A stretch of DNA of 64,000 nt from Bifidobacterium saimiriisciurei (GTDB lineage Bacteria; Actinomycetota; Actinomycetes; Actinomycetales; Bifidobacteriaceae), in the NCBI RefSeq assembly GCF_010667655.1, contig NZ_WHZU01000001.1:62001-126000 (forward strand), in the 5' to 3' direction. Position numbers and translations under genes: made by a program. Below, piece by piece: positions 37,518 through 44,814 of this stretch. How positions within the stretch are numbered: position 1 is the stretch's first letter; every line of letters starts with the position of its first letter. The notes beneath the pieces are model-generated. The model made no database searches. It was not told where the DNA came from and was given only the letters and a program-made list of their open reading frames with translations.

Positions 37518-38670
37518 GGAAACCAACGGCGCCGTCAAGATGCTGCAGCCCGGTGCCACCATCGGCATCGTCGGCGGCGGCCAGCTCGGCCGCATGATGG
37601 CCATCGTGGCCAAGTACCGCGGCTTCCGCATCGGTGTGCTCGATCCGACCCCCGACTGCCCGACCGCGCAGGTGGCCGACTTCCAGGTCGTCGGCGAATA
37701 CGACGACAAGACCGCCATCCACGACCTAGCCGAGAAGTCCGACGTGCTCACCTACGAGTTCGAGAACGTCGACGCCGACTCCATCGACGAGGTGCGCCAC
37801 TTGGTCGCCGCCCCGCAGGGCACTGACCTGCTGCGCGTGACCCAGGACCGCATCAACGAGAAGACGTTCATCAACAAGCACGGCATCGAAACCGCCCCGT
37901 GGCGCGAGGTCAACGACTTCGACGAGCTCGAGGCCGCCATCGACGACCTGCACTACCCGTGCGTTCTGAAGACCCGCTCCGGCGGCTACGACGGCCACGG
38001 CCAGCACGTGCTGAAGAACGACGCCGACCTCGAGAAGATCCGCGCCCGCGGCGACCGCGGCGGCGGCTTCCCGCCGAGCATCCTCGAAGGCTTCGTCGAC
38101 TTCGCGTTCGAGGCGTCGATCCTGGTCTCCGGCAACGGCGAACAGTACGTGACGTTCCCGATGGTGCGCAACGACCATCGCAACAACATCCTGCACATCA
38201 CCGTAGCCCCGGCCGAGGTGAGCGACGAGCTGCACGAGCAGGCCCGCGACCTCGCGCTGCGTCTGGCCAAGGGCTTCGAGCTGGCGGGCACGCTCGCCAT
38301 CGAGCTGTTCATCACCAAGGACGGCCGCGTGGTCGTCAACGAGCTGGCGCCGCGTCCGCACAACTCCGGCCACTACACCATCGAGGCGTGCTCCATCGAC
38401 CAGTTCGACGCGCACATCCGCGGCATCGCCGGATGGCCGCTGCCCGAGCCGAAGCTGCTCAGCCCCGCCGTCATGGTGAACGTGCTCGGCCAGCATGTGG
38501 CGCCCAGCCGCGCGCTCATCGGCGAGCATCCCGAATGGAACGTGCACGACTACGGCAAGGCGCAGGTGCGCCACAACCGCAAGATGGGCCACATCACCGT
38601 GCTCACCGACGACACCGCCCGCACCGTGGCCGACCTCGAGGCCACCGGCGTCTGGGACGACCTGAAGTAG
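37501..38670 (+). CDS. purK: N5-carboxyaminoimidazole ribonucleotide synthase
   Basis: An ATP-grasp enzyme of 389 residues that makes N5-CAIR from AIR, bicarbonate and ATP for PurE. It has [14 protein letters not shown] (about 22), [14 protein letters not shown] (about 158), the ATP-grasp acidic residues in [13 protein letters not shown], and [18 protein letters not shown] (about 280). GAGGAG is 4-5 bases before the ATG inside the end of purE. A hairpin terminator follows at 38697. Confidence 0.97.
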   Translation: MPSLSEETNGAVKMLQPGATIGIVGGGQLGRMMAIVAKYRGFRIGVLDPTPDCPTAQVADFQVVGEYDDKTAIHDLAEKSDVLTYEFENVDADSIDEVRHLVAAPQGTDLLRVTQDRINEKTFINKHGIETAPWREVNDFDELEAAIDDLHYPCVLKTRSGGYDGHGQHVLKNDADLEKIRARGDRGGGFPPSILEGFVDFAFEASILVSGNGEQYVTFPMVRNDHRNNILHITVAPAEVSDELHEQARDLALRLAKGFELAGTLAIELFITKDGRVVVNELAPRPHNSGHYTIEACSIDQFDAHIRGIAGWPLPEPKLLSPAVMVNVLGQHVAPSRALIGEHPEWNVHDYGKAQVRHNRKMGHITVLTDDTARTVADLEATGVWDDLK

Positions 38671-38696
38671 TTCGTCTCCGGCCGCTCGCCGTTCGC

Positions 38697-38741
38697 CCCG
38701 GTTCCTTCCCGTCGTCATCATGCGACGAGCAGGAACCGGGG
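38697..38741 (+). terminator. Hairpin terminator after purK
   Basis: CCCCGGTTCC and GGAACCGGGG bracket a nested CGTCG/CGACG stem. The right arm is also the left end of the first intergenic repeat unit, so terminator and repeat family share sequence. Confidence 0.7.
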
Positions 38742-39005
38742 CGTTGCTTTGCATCCTGTTGGTTGGTCTGTGCCAAACAAACAGGAACCGTGGCGGCTTC
38801 TTGGTTCCCGTCCGTTGCGTATCGGCCAACGAACCGGAATCGTTCCGGCTCTCCGGTTCCCATCCGTTGCATACGGTGCGATGAATCGGAACCGGGGCGT
38901 TGCTTTGCATCCTGTCGGTTATGCGGTGCCAACAAACAGGAACCGTGGCGTGTCTTCGGTTCCCGTCCGTTGGATGGCGCTGAACGAATCGGAACGGCCT
39001 CGTAT
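38700..39005. repeat. Second intergenic palindromic repeat array
   Basis: Imperfect units with GGAACCGTGG, GGTTCCCGTCCGTTG and AACGAATCGGAA blocks, like those at 27000-27300. A longer direct repeat is present: the 28-base block starting GGAACCGGGGCGTTGCTTTG occurs at 38732-38759 and 38888-38915, 156 bp apart, and similarity continues for about 100 bases after each. Non-coding. Confidence 0.78.
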
Positions 39006-39029
39006 TTTTGCAACCTACCGTTATTCGGC

Positions 39030-39144
39030 GTCGGTTATAACGGATACATGCGTTATAACCGACGCATATGGTTCCGTAACGTCGGTTATAACGCACCGGT
39101 GCGTGAAACCCTCCGCATAATGACTCTCAGTGTCGGTTATAACG
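39030..39144. repeat. Four copies of the 13-mer GTCGGTTATAACG
   Basis: Direct copies lie at 39030-39042, 39081-39093 and 39132-39144, exactly 51 bp apart. One inverted copy at 39051-39063 forms a 13-bp hairpin with the first. The core GTTATAAC is itself palindromic. Confidence 0.9.
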
Positions 39145-39156
39145 CATGCGCATGAA

Positions 39157-39194
39157 AAAACCGTCGCACTGGCAACGAGTCAGTTGACGGTTTT
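39157..39194 (-). terminator. Terminator after the 39234 gene
   Basis: AAAACCGTC and GACGGTTTT enclose a 20-base loop. On the minus strand the stem ends in a T run, matching the 3' end of the minus-strand gene that stops at 39234. Confidence 0.75.
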
Positions 39195-39233
39195 CTCTAC
39201 TGAGAATCGTGAACGCGGGGAGCGAACGTTCGT

Positions 39234-39566
39234 TCAGCCGCGCTTCTTGACGAGGTCCTCGGAATCCTTGTCCAGCGTGGCCATGATGGCGTGCTGCGCG
39301 TCCTTCACGTAGCCGAATCCACCGGCCTTCGTGAACTCCTTCTTGGCGGCTTCGTCCTCGGTGACGGCGCGGGTCACGCGTGCGATGGCGACCAGCACAT
39401 TGGGCAGCTGCGAATCGGGAGCGTCGTTGCCCAGCTCGCCGTAGAAACGAATCGTCTCCACGTCGTTCGGATTGGCGCCGTTGGTGGGAGCAGCCTTCAG
39501 TGCTTCAACAATGCCGCCGAGATATTGCTTCATTGGATACTCATTTGGAATGCTCATGGCTCCCAT
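39234..39566 (-). CDS. Small uncharacterised cytoplasmic protein
   Basis: 110 residues, soluble, rich in charged residues, with no signal peptide. I do not recognise the family. The visible core is VETIRFYGELGNDAPDSQLP followed by VLVAIARVTRAVTED and a Lys-rich C-terminus. The starts at 39566 (MGAMSIPNEY) and 39557 (MSIPNEY) are both possible; GGGAG lies only 2 bases before the second, and there is no clear site for the first. Codon use resembles neighbouring genes and the product looks like a folded helical protein. Confidence 0.65.
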   Translation of the reverse strand: MGAMSIPNEYPMKQYLGGIVEALKAAPTNGANPNDVETIRFYGELGNDAPDSQLPNVLVAIARVTRAVTEDEAAKKEFTKAGGFGYVKDAQHAIMATLDKDSEDLVKKRG

Positions 39567-40056
39567 GGTAGAAGGGCGTACGTGGATTTCCAGTCGTCAA
39601 TCGTTCTATGTGCCGCAAAGGAAAACCGCTGGAATCCGAGCGAAAACCGACCTAAAATAATACTGGTTTCGTTGCTTTTTATCTTTGAATATTTGAATAT
39701 CCCGAAAACGCGAATTATGAGGTTTTGCCGCTGGCGTCGGGGAAGCGCGCCGCTCCTAATCGTTGCGATTGCGTCCCAAGCTTCCAGTGAAAACCATACT
39801 TTCGAAATACCGAGCCCACGATTGACATTTTGCTCATAGCAAGGTGTATGGAGGCGTCGAAGCGGAGTGGATTCCGAAGTGGAAGAGGGGTTCGTTGAGG
39901 GGAAATCCCGTAAAAAAGAAAAATCCCCGTAGAAAAGAAGAAGACGGACCCCGTTGTCCGCTTTCCCTCACATATTCGGCCTGACTGCTGCAATCTCTGC
40001 CGCAATTGCGCGAAGGGCGCCGAATCAACCCTTCACGTCGTATATGAACCGCCGAA
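39567..40056. other. Gene-poor A+T-rich stretch
   Basis: 490 bases with visibly lower GC than the flanking genes. Open frames here (for example 39715-40005 on the minus strand) have no ribosome site and low-complexity translations. I see no gene or RNA I can support. Confidence 0.5.
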
Positions 40057-40182
40057 TCAGCGATCCTGGGCGATCTTGATGATCGTGTCGTTCATTTCGT
40101 GGTTGGAGCAGCCCATCGTGCCGGCCATCTTGGCGCTGCCGTAGAGAGCCATACCGCGAAGCATCGAATCCTTGAGAGACAT
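40057..40182 (-). CDS. 41-residue peptide of the repeated family (solitary member)
   Basis: It begins MSLKDSMLRGMALYGSAKM and ends IIKIAQDR. It shares the RG[LM]ALYG core and the charged C-terminus with the peptides at 42068 and 42662, and is the only member with a cysteine (GTMGCSNHEM). AAAGGTGG lies 5 bases before the ATG. Its promoter carries a LacI-type operator in the spacer. The product has an N-terminal amphipathic helix and a second acidic helix, with no export signal. Function unknown. Confidence 0.75.
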   Translation of the reverse strand: MSLKDSMLRGMALYGSAKMAGTMGCSNHEMNDTIIKIAQDR

Positions 40183-40335
40183 GATTGCCACCTTTCATAG
40201 TGTTTCTTCATCAATTGACTTCGTTAAGGACGAAAACCCGAATCGTGATGCGCGCTATCGATGAATTCCAAATAATCCTTCGGAAATCAACGATCTTGTG
40301 TATCGCTTTCGTTGTTTTCCTTCCCAACGATTCCC

Positions 40336-40364
40336 AATATAGCTCTTGAAACCGGTTTCAGCAA
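40336..40364 (-). promoter_or_regulatory. Promoter with LacI-type operator in the spacer (peptide gene 40182)
   Basis: On the minus strand the -35 is TTGCTG (40359-40364), the spacer is 17 bases and the -10 is TATATT (40336-40341). The palindrome TGAAACCGGTTTCA (40347-40360) fills most of the spacer and touches the -35. The start codon is about 155 bases downstream. The operator differs by one base from the one at 60629-60642. Confidence 0.8.
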
Positions 40365-40729
40365 GTCGTGCCACGATTTGTCACACGGAGTTTACCTGCG
40401 ATGACGATTGTCGTGGGCAACGCGATATGGGTGCCTTGGAATCGTGTGGTGGGGAAATGAGCGGGGCGGGCGAATCAGGACGTGTTGAATCGACCTCGTG
40501 TGTTTTTGTGGTTTTAATAGTCCGGTATCGCTTGGCATTCGCTCGAAAATCAGACTGTTTGGTGTGATATGACCTCGGAAAAACCACAAAACTCGCATGG
40601 TCATGGTGGGCTGGGCCGGAAACGACGGGGGCGGCCCATTCGCTGATTGCAGAGGTACGTGTGCGATTCGGGCCCGGCCGAGGTGTAGTCTCGAACACGA
40701 TTGCCATATCGCAGGGAAGGAAGCCGCAC

Positions 40730-41605
40730 ATGGATAAGCTCTTCATCGGATCGCATCTGTCGACCTCGGGCGGCTGGAAGAAGCTGCTGGAGCGTTCGCA
40801 TGACGAAGGCGGCACCGCGTTCGCGTTCTTCCCGCGTTCGCCGTACGGCAAGCGTTCGAAGGCGCTGACCCCCGAAGGGGCCGCCGCGTTCGGCGAGCAG
40901 CTGGCGGCCGAGCATTACGGCCCGCTGGTCGTGCATGCTCCCTACGTCTACAACTTCGCCGGCAAGGACGCCTCCAAGCGCGCCTTCGCCATCGACGCGC
41001 TCGCCCAGGACATCCGACTGCTGGAGCCCATCGCCGCGGCCGGCCAGCGCACGTACATCAACATTCATCCCGGCTCGCATGTGGGGCAGGGGAGCGAGGC
41101 CGGCTGCCGCCTCATCGCCGACGGCCTCAACCGCGTGTTCGATGCGCTTGCCGACGACGATACCGAGGAGTCCGGCGTCATGATCCTGCTCGAGACCATG
41201 GCCGGCAAGGGCACCGAATGCGGCCGCAGCTTCGAGGAGCTTGCCTCCATCATCGACGGCGTGGAGAACAAGGCGATGATCGGCGTTACCTTCGACACCT
41301 GCCATGTGTATGATGCCGGCTACGACATTGTGAACGACCTCGACGGCGTATTGAAGCAATTTGATGACGTCGTCGGGCTGGGGCGTCTCAAGGCCATTCA
41401 CGCCAACGATTCGCAGTTCGGCTTCGGATCGCATAAGGACCGTCACGCCAATATCGGCGAAGGCGAGCTCGGCCTCGGGTTCTTCCGTACGATGGTCAAC
41501 GACCCGCGTATGGAAGAGTTGCCGATGATTCTTGAGACCAAAGAACTCACCGAGACCACGCATCGTGAGGAGATCGCCCTGCTGCGCGGCCTGCGCGCGG
41601 ATTGA
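40730..41605 (+). CDS. nfo: Endonuclease IV (AP endonuclease)
   Basis: A 291-residue TIM-barrel metalloenzyme that cleaves DNA at abasic sites. Metal ligands lie in VVHAPYVYN, YINIHPGSHVG, LLETMAG, GVTFDTCHVYDAG, KAIHANDSQFGFGSHKDRH and MILETKE, in family order. The ATG at 40730 is preferred over the upstream frame opening at 40661 because AGGGAAGGAAG precedes it and MDKLFIGSHLS is the usual N-terminus. It stands alone on the plus strand amid the minus-strand peptide genes. Confidence 0.95.
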   Translation: MDKLFIGSHLSTSGGWKKLLERSHDEGGTAFAFFPRSPYGKRSKALTPEGAAAFGEQLAAEHYGPLVVHAPYVYNFAGKDASKRAFAIDALAQDIRLLEPIAAAGQRTYINIHPGSHVGQGSEAGCRLIADGLNRVFDALADDDTEESGVMILLETMAGKGTECGRSFEELASIIDGVENKAMIGVTFDTCHVYDAGYDIVNDLDGVLKQFDDVVGLGRLKAIHANDSQFGFGSHKDRHANIGEGELGLGFFRTMVNDPRMEELPMILETKELTETTHREEIALLRGLRAD

Positions 41606-41712
41606 CGGGAGTCGCGGGTCGGTCGCATACGGACGCGCAGCGTGGTCCCCTCTGACCTCAAAACAGAATCAACTCCTTGGGGGTTTCCATGTCGGGGGAT
41701 TGCCGGGCGCAT

Positions 41713-41738
41713 AACAAAAAAGCGGCTTCGCGCCGCTT
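41713..41738 (-). terminator. Terminator of the five-gene peptide operon
   Basis: AAGCGGC and GCCGCTT enclose TTCGC. On the minus strand they are followed by TTTTTTGTTATG. It lies 149 bases past the stop of the last peptide gene. Confidence 0.85.
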
Positions 41739-41886
41739 GAATCATATTGATTTATATACGTATGTGATGAATGCGATACGCGGACGCCGTTGGCCGCATA
41801 TCCTCTTATCTTCTTCTCTGTTGGGATTCCCCTAAGGCCTCCCGTGGTCATGCCTTGCGGCAGACCATGTCTATCTCGACCTCAGC

Positions 41887-42009
41887 TCAGCGGGCGTCTT
41901 CTTCCAGGACGGAATCGGCGATCTGCTGGTAGGTGCGGCCGTTGTAGGCGGTGAGGGAGGCGGCACCCATGAGGGCGAAGGTCTTCTTCATGCTGTTCTT
42001 GAAGCCCAT
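41887..42009 (-). CDS. 40-residue peptide, fifth gene of the peptide operon
   Basis: It begins MGFKNSMKKTFALMGAASL and ends VLEEDAR. AAGGAG is 5 bases before the ATG. It is the most divergent array member: MKKTFALMGAAS replaces RGLALYGAS, and the middle contains AYNGRTYQQIAD. The C-terminal acidic run and DAR end match the neighbour at 42068. No signal peptide. Function unknown. Confidence 0.75.
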   Translation of the reverse strand: MGFKNSMKKTFALMGAASLTAYNGRTYQQIADSVLEEDAR

Positions 42010-42067
42010 GATTACTCCTTATGGCTTTGGTTGACGAATTGAATTGGTCGGGATGCCAGTCCGCGAT

Positions 42068-42193
42068 TCAGCGGGCGTCGTTCTCGATGCTGTGGATGGT
42101 GTCGAGCATCTGCTTGCTCATCGACGGGGTGGTGGTCATGGTGGAGGCGCCGTAGAGAGCGAGGCCGCGCAGCAGGTTCTTCTTGATGTTCAT
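42068..42193 (-). CDS. 41-residue peptide, fourth gene of the peptide operon
   Basis: It begins MNIKKNLLRGLALYGASTM and ends SIENDAR. The RGLALYGASTM block is identical to that of the first operon gene at 42662-42781. ACGGAG lies 8 bases before the ATG. A Thr/Ser/Pro stretch (TTTPSMSK) follows the conserved block. The 120-base gap before it (42194-42313) contains two hairpins. Confidence 0.78.
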   Translation of the reverse strand: MNIKKNLLRGLALYGASTMTTTPSMSKQMLDTIHSIENDAR

Positions 42194-42228
42194 TGTCATA
42201 TCTCCGTTTGTTTCGTATTGATTGATGA

Positions 42229-42273
42229 CCGGCGATTATCGCCGGGGATGTACCGTACCCGAAGTGCGGGACG
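42229..42273 (-). other. Two hairpins between the third and fourth peptide genes
   Basis: CCGGCGA-TTA-TCGCCGG (42229-42245) and a second, bulged stem formed by CCGTACCCG and CGGGACGG (about 42250-42273). Neither has a T tract on the minus strand. They could be processing or partial termination sites. Confidence 0.5.
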
Positions 42274-42313
42274 GAAGGTGTTTTCAGTGGGTCGAAACTC
42301 GCTGACCGGTGTT

Positions 42314-42427
42314 TCAGCGGTCCATGTCGACGTGGAAGGAAGCGATTTCCTTGGGGGAGGCCGGGACGATGGTCATGTTGTCGGCGGCGTAGGCGGCGAG
42401 TCCGCGAAGAGCGCTCTTGATGTTCAT
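42314..42427 (-). CDS. 37-residue peptide, third gene of the peptide operon
   Basis: It begins MNIKSALRGLAAYAADNM and ends SFHVDMDR. It is a close paralogue of the gene at 42486: both share YAADNM, KEIA and FHVDMDR in the same positions. AAGGAG is 8 bases before the ATG. The conserved N-terminal block is RGLAAYAADNM in place of RGLALYGASTM. Function unknown. Confidence 0.8.
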   Translation of the reverse strand: MNIKSALRGLAAYAADNMTIVPASPKEIASFHVDMDR

Positions 42428-42485
42428 TGTTGTTTCTCCTTGATCGAAAGTCTTTGTTGGTTATCTATCGCTTGCTGCTGCCGGT

Positions 42486-42599
42486 TCAGCGGTCCATGTC
42501 GACGTGGAAGGCCGCGATCTCCTTGACGGAGTGCGGGGCGACGACCATGTTGTCGGCGGCGTAGGAAGCGAGGTTGCGAAGGGCCTTGGTGAAGTCCAT
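42486..42599 (-). CDS. 37-residue peptide, second gene of the peptide operon
   Basis: It begins MDFTKALRNLASYAADNM and ends AFHVDMDR. It matches the next gene (42314) at about two thirds of positions with no gaps, including YAADNM and AxFHVDMDR, which marks a recent duplication. AAGGAG is 6 bases before the ATG. Substitutions are mostly conservative (for example VV/TI, AP/VP), consistent with selection on the protein. Confidence 0.8.
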   Translation of the reverse strand: MDFTKALRNLASYAADNMVVAPHSVKEIAAFHVDMDR

Positions 42600-42661
42600 T
42601 GTGTTCTCCTTGATTGAAAAGTCTGTATTGGTTATTCGGTTATGAAAGTCTGTGGGTGAGC

Positions 42662-42781
42662 TCAGCGCTCGTCGCGCGCGATGTCGAGGATGGTCTCGTT
42701 GAGCTTCGTGGTGGAGATGCCGGCCATGGTGGAAGCGCCGTACAGCGCCAGACCGCGCATCATGGAATGCTTCATGTTCAT
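42662..42781 (-). CDS. 39-residue peptide, first gene of the peptide operon
   Basis: It begins MNMKHSMMRGLALYGASTM and ends ILDIARDER. AAGGAG is 5 bases before the ATG. It is the promoter-proximal gene, about 42 bases from the predicted transcript start. The predicted product has a positively charged N-terminus, a hydrophobic small-residue-rich segment and a charged second helix. An in-frame ATG two codons in (MKHSM) is a possible alternative start. No secretion signal and no known family. Confidence 0.8.
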   Translation of the reverse strand: MNMKHSMMRGLALYGASTMAGISTTKLNETILDIARDER

Positions 42782-42829
42782 GTTGTCTCCTTCATGTTTT
42801 TCGTCCGCCCTGTTTGGCTGACATGAATA

Positions 42830-42871
42830 ACGATAGACCACCTGCGCAATTTGCGCAAGCGCTGGCGCAAA
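42830..42871 (-). promoter_or_regulatory. Promoter and operator of the peptide operon
   Basis: Minus strand: -35 TTGCGC (42853-42858), 17-base spacer, -10 TATCGT (42830-42835). A perfect palindrome TGCGCAA-T-TTGCGCA (42843-42857) overlaps the -35 and spacer, and a further half-site GGCGCAAA lies upstream at 42864-42871. This looks like a regulator-binding site that controls all five peptide genes. Confidence 0.7.
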
Positions 42872-42990
42872 TGTACCTACCGATTGGTTGGTATTGCGCC
42901 GTTTCGTCGGCGTGTCGGATTCTGTGCGATATAGCGGTCAGGTGGTATGGAATGTGGGTTTTTCGTACATGTGAGCGCTATACAAACACA

Positions 42991-43028
42991 ATAAAAAGGC
43001 CGGGGCGTCGATGAATGACGCCCCGGCC
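42991..43028 (-). terminator. Terminator of the polyol-type MFS gene
   Basis: Arms of 12 bp (42998-43009 and 43017-43028) enclose a 7-base loop. On the minus strand they are followed by TTTTTAT. It separates the transporter from the peptide operon promoter, so the two are not co-transcribed. Confidence 0.9.
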
Positions 43029-43052
43029 TGGCCGATGTCCCGATGAAGTGGT

Positions 43053-44435
43053 CTATATCGCTTCGTCGTCCATGGTTGCCATGGGGTTGTGCGCAAGCGC
43101 AGTCACCTTGGCCGCAGCCTCGATTGAGATGTCGCCGTCCTTGGCGTCCGCCGTCCGGACGACTGCGGCCGGCTTCTTCGCCAGGCCGGGCTGCTTCGGC
43201 CGCAACGTATAGGTGAGCGCCGCTCCGGCCACATACAGCACCGCATACGTCCAGCAGATGCCGGCGATGCCGACCGTGGAAAGCAGCAGGGTGGCGATGC
43301 CAGGGCCGACGAACGTTGCTAGGCCGGCGGAGAGGTTGTACACCGAAAGCGCCGCGCCCCGCTTCTCGGGCACAAGGCTGTTCATGATGGCGGGGATCGA
43401 TGCGAAGGCGCTGGTGCCGACGCCGATGAACACGGCGGCGAGCACCATCAGCGGCGCGTTCGCGCCGAACCGGCGCGGCGCGTAGTAGAACGAGAGCGCG
43501 CAGATGGCAAGCAGCGCGCAGCCGAACCAGCGCATGGGCCACACCCATCCGAAGCGGTCCATGAACCAGCCCCAGAACACGTTGAAGAACAGCATGACGA
43601 TGAACACGCAGCCCCAGATGCGCATCCAGTCCTGCACGGGGAACCAGTTGTCGCCGCCGTACTGCCTGCCGCACAGATACAGCGGCATGATGACGGGGAA
43701 TCCGTAGAGCAGCAGGCTGTTGATCATGCGGATGATGCCGCATACGGCGATGCCGGGGTTGTGGAACGCGATGGTCACGCCCTCGGCAAGCTCCTTGACG
43801 CGCTCCTCGTGGGTGAGCTTGGCGGCCTTGGAATCACGGGTCCTGGGCACCATGAGGAGGCACAGCAGCAGGCCGGCCACCGAGAAGGGGATGGCGAACC
43901 AGAACGTGCGGTATTCGCCCACGGCGGGGATGAGGAAGCTGGGGATGTAGGCGCCGAACACGCCGAGGCCCAGCGAGAAGCACGTCCAGAACAGTCCGGT
44001 GGCCGAGGCGAGGCGTTCGGGGCGCACCGTCTGCGCGAGCAGCACCATGAACGAGTAGATGAACAGCGGGTATCCGAATCCGCGCAGCGCATAGACGGCG
44101 AGTATGAACGGATAGACGCCGCTCGGCAGGGCGATGCCGAGGAAGACGAGATGCACGCCGATCCACCAGCAGGCGCCGATGAGCATGATGCGGCGGGCTC
44201 CGAACATCTCGGCGAGCACGCCGGCAGTCCATCCAGCGATCGCCGCGAACAGGCCGTAGACGGTGATGAGCAGCGATCCCTGCGCTGCGGAGAAGCCGTG
44301 GTCGACCATGTATTTCGTCAGAAACGTGAGTTCGAAGCCGTCGCCGGTCATGAACACGGCGACGGTGAGGAATCCCGCTATGAGTTTCTTCGGAATGCCG
44401 AACCGTTCGACGGCGGCAAGGATTTGGGTGAGCAT
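43053..44435 (-). CDS. MFS transporter, polyol permease (RbtT/DalT/CsbX-like)
   Basis: About 460 residues with 12 membrane segments. The N-terminal MTGDGFELTFLTKYM and the segment YALRGFGYPLFIYSFMVLL fit the pentitol permease branch of the MFS (ribitol/arabitol and relatives); substrate range is inferred. Adjacent ATGs lie at 44438 and 44435; AAGGA is 6 bases before the second. The upstream region carries two copies of the operator GTAAGCGCTTTCCATAA in inverted orientation, also found before the LacI gene at 54135. It is a single-gene unit. Confidence 0.83.
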   Translation of the reverse strand: MLTQILAAVERFGIPKKLIAGFLTVAVFMTGDGFELTFLTKYMVDHGFSAAQGSLLITVYGLFAAIAGWTAGVLAEMFGARRIMLIGACWWIGVHLVFLGIALPSGVYPFILAVYALRGFGYPLFIYSFMVLLAQTVRPERLASATGLFWTCFSLGLGVFGAYIPSFLIPAVGEYRTFWFAIPFSVAGLLLCLLMVPRTRDSKAAKLTHEERVKELAEGVTIAFHNPGIAVCGIIRMINSLLLYGFPVIMPLYLCGRQYGGDNWFPVQDWMRIWGCVFIVMLFFNVFWGWFMDRFGWVWPMRWFGCALLAICALSFYYAPRRFGANAPLMVLAAVFIGVGTSAFASIPAIMNSLVPEKRGAALSVYNLSAGLATFVGPGIATLLLSTVGIAGICWTYAVLYVAGAALTYTLRPKQPGLAKKPAAVVRTADAKDGDISIEAAAKVTALAHNPMATMDDEAI

Positions 44436-44545
44436 CATTGTTCCTTCCGATGTATACCGGAGCGTCCATAGGTCTCGGGCGCGGCGTCTCAGGTGTCGTG
44501 GATCGGTGCGAAAGACGCGTGCGCTGATTCATGACTACCGTTACA

Positions 44546-44612
44546 GTAAGCGCTTTCCATAAGAAAAGCAAATTATTGCAACAAAAAGATTTTACTTATG
44601 GAAAATGCTTAC
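44546..44612. promoter_or_regulatory. Inverted pair of LacI-type operators before the MFS gene
   Basis: GTAAGCGCTTTCCATAAG (44546-44563) and its inverted near-copy CTTATGGAAAATGCTTAC (44595-44612, 16 of 18 positions) bracket an A+T-rich promoter region. A third copy lies at 53994-54010. Confidence 0.75.
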
Positions 44613-44714
44613 CGATTTTCCGTGTATCAATTTTCCGTATGTGCCTGCCGCTGGTCGTCGGCGCCGTTCGGGGAAGGGGGCTTATGGATGCGGGGATATG
44701 ACGCATGAGACGGC

Positions 44715-44748
44715 GAGAGGGCCCCGGCGTATCTGCCGGGGCCCTCTC
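44715..44748 (-). terminator. Hairpin after the first lyase-like gene
   Basis: Perfect 14-bp GC-rich arms (44715-44728 and 44735-44748) enclose GTATCT. There is no T tract, but the position just after the stop at 44815 and the strength support a terminator. Confidence 0.7.
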
Positions 44749-44814
44749 GAGTCAGGGGAGATGATGGCGATGGTCCATCAACGATGGCCCGCCGTCATCA
44801 TTGTTGGTGCCGGG

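Noticed and set aside
27000..39005. CRISPR arrays in the two repeat regions
   Set aside because: The units are imperfect and self-palindromic, with no uniform repeat-spacer alternation, and no cas genes are present in the window.
39030..39144. Replication-origin iterons
   Set aside because: No replication initiator gene or DnaA-box cluster is nearby, and only four copies are present.
39715..40005. 96-codon minus-strand ORF
   Set aside because: Low-complexity translation with Phe/Gly and basic runs, no ribosome site, and a location in an A+T-rich non-coding stretch.
41887..42781. Type I toxin or RiPP precursor interpretation of the peptide operon
   Set aside because: There is no long hydrophobic membrane span or antisense RNA signature for type I toxins, and no modifying enzyme, protease or peptide exporter next to the genes. 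The function is left open.
43053..44435. Co-transcription of the MFS gene with the peptide operon
   Set aside because: A strong T-tailed terminator at 42991-43028 and a separate promoter at 42830-42858 lie between them.
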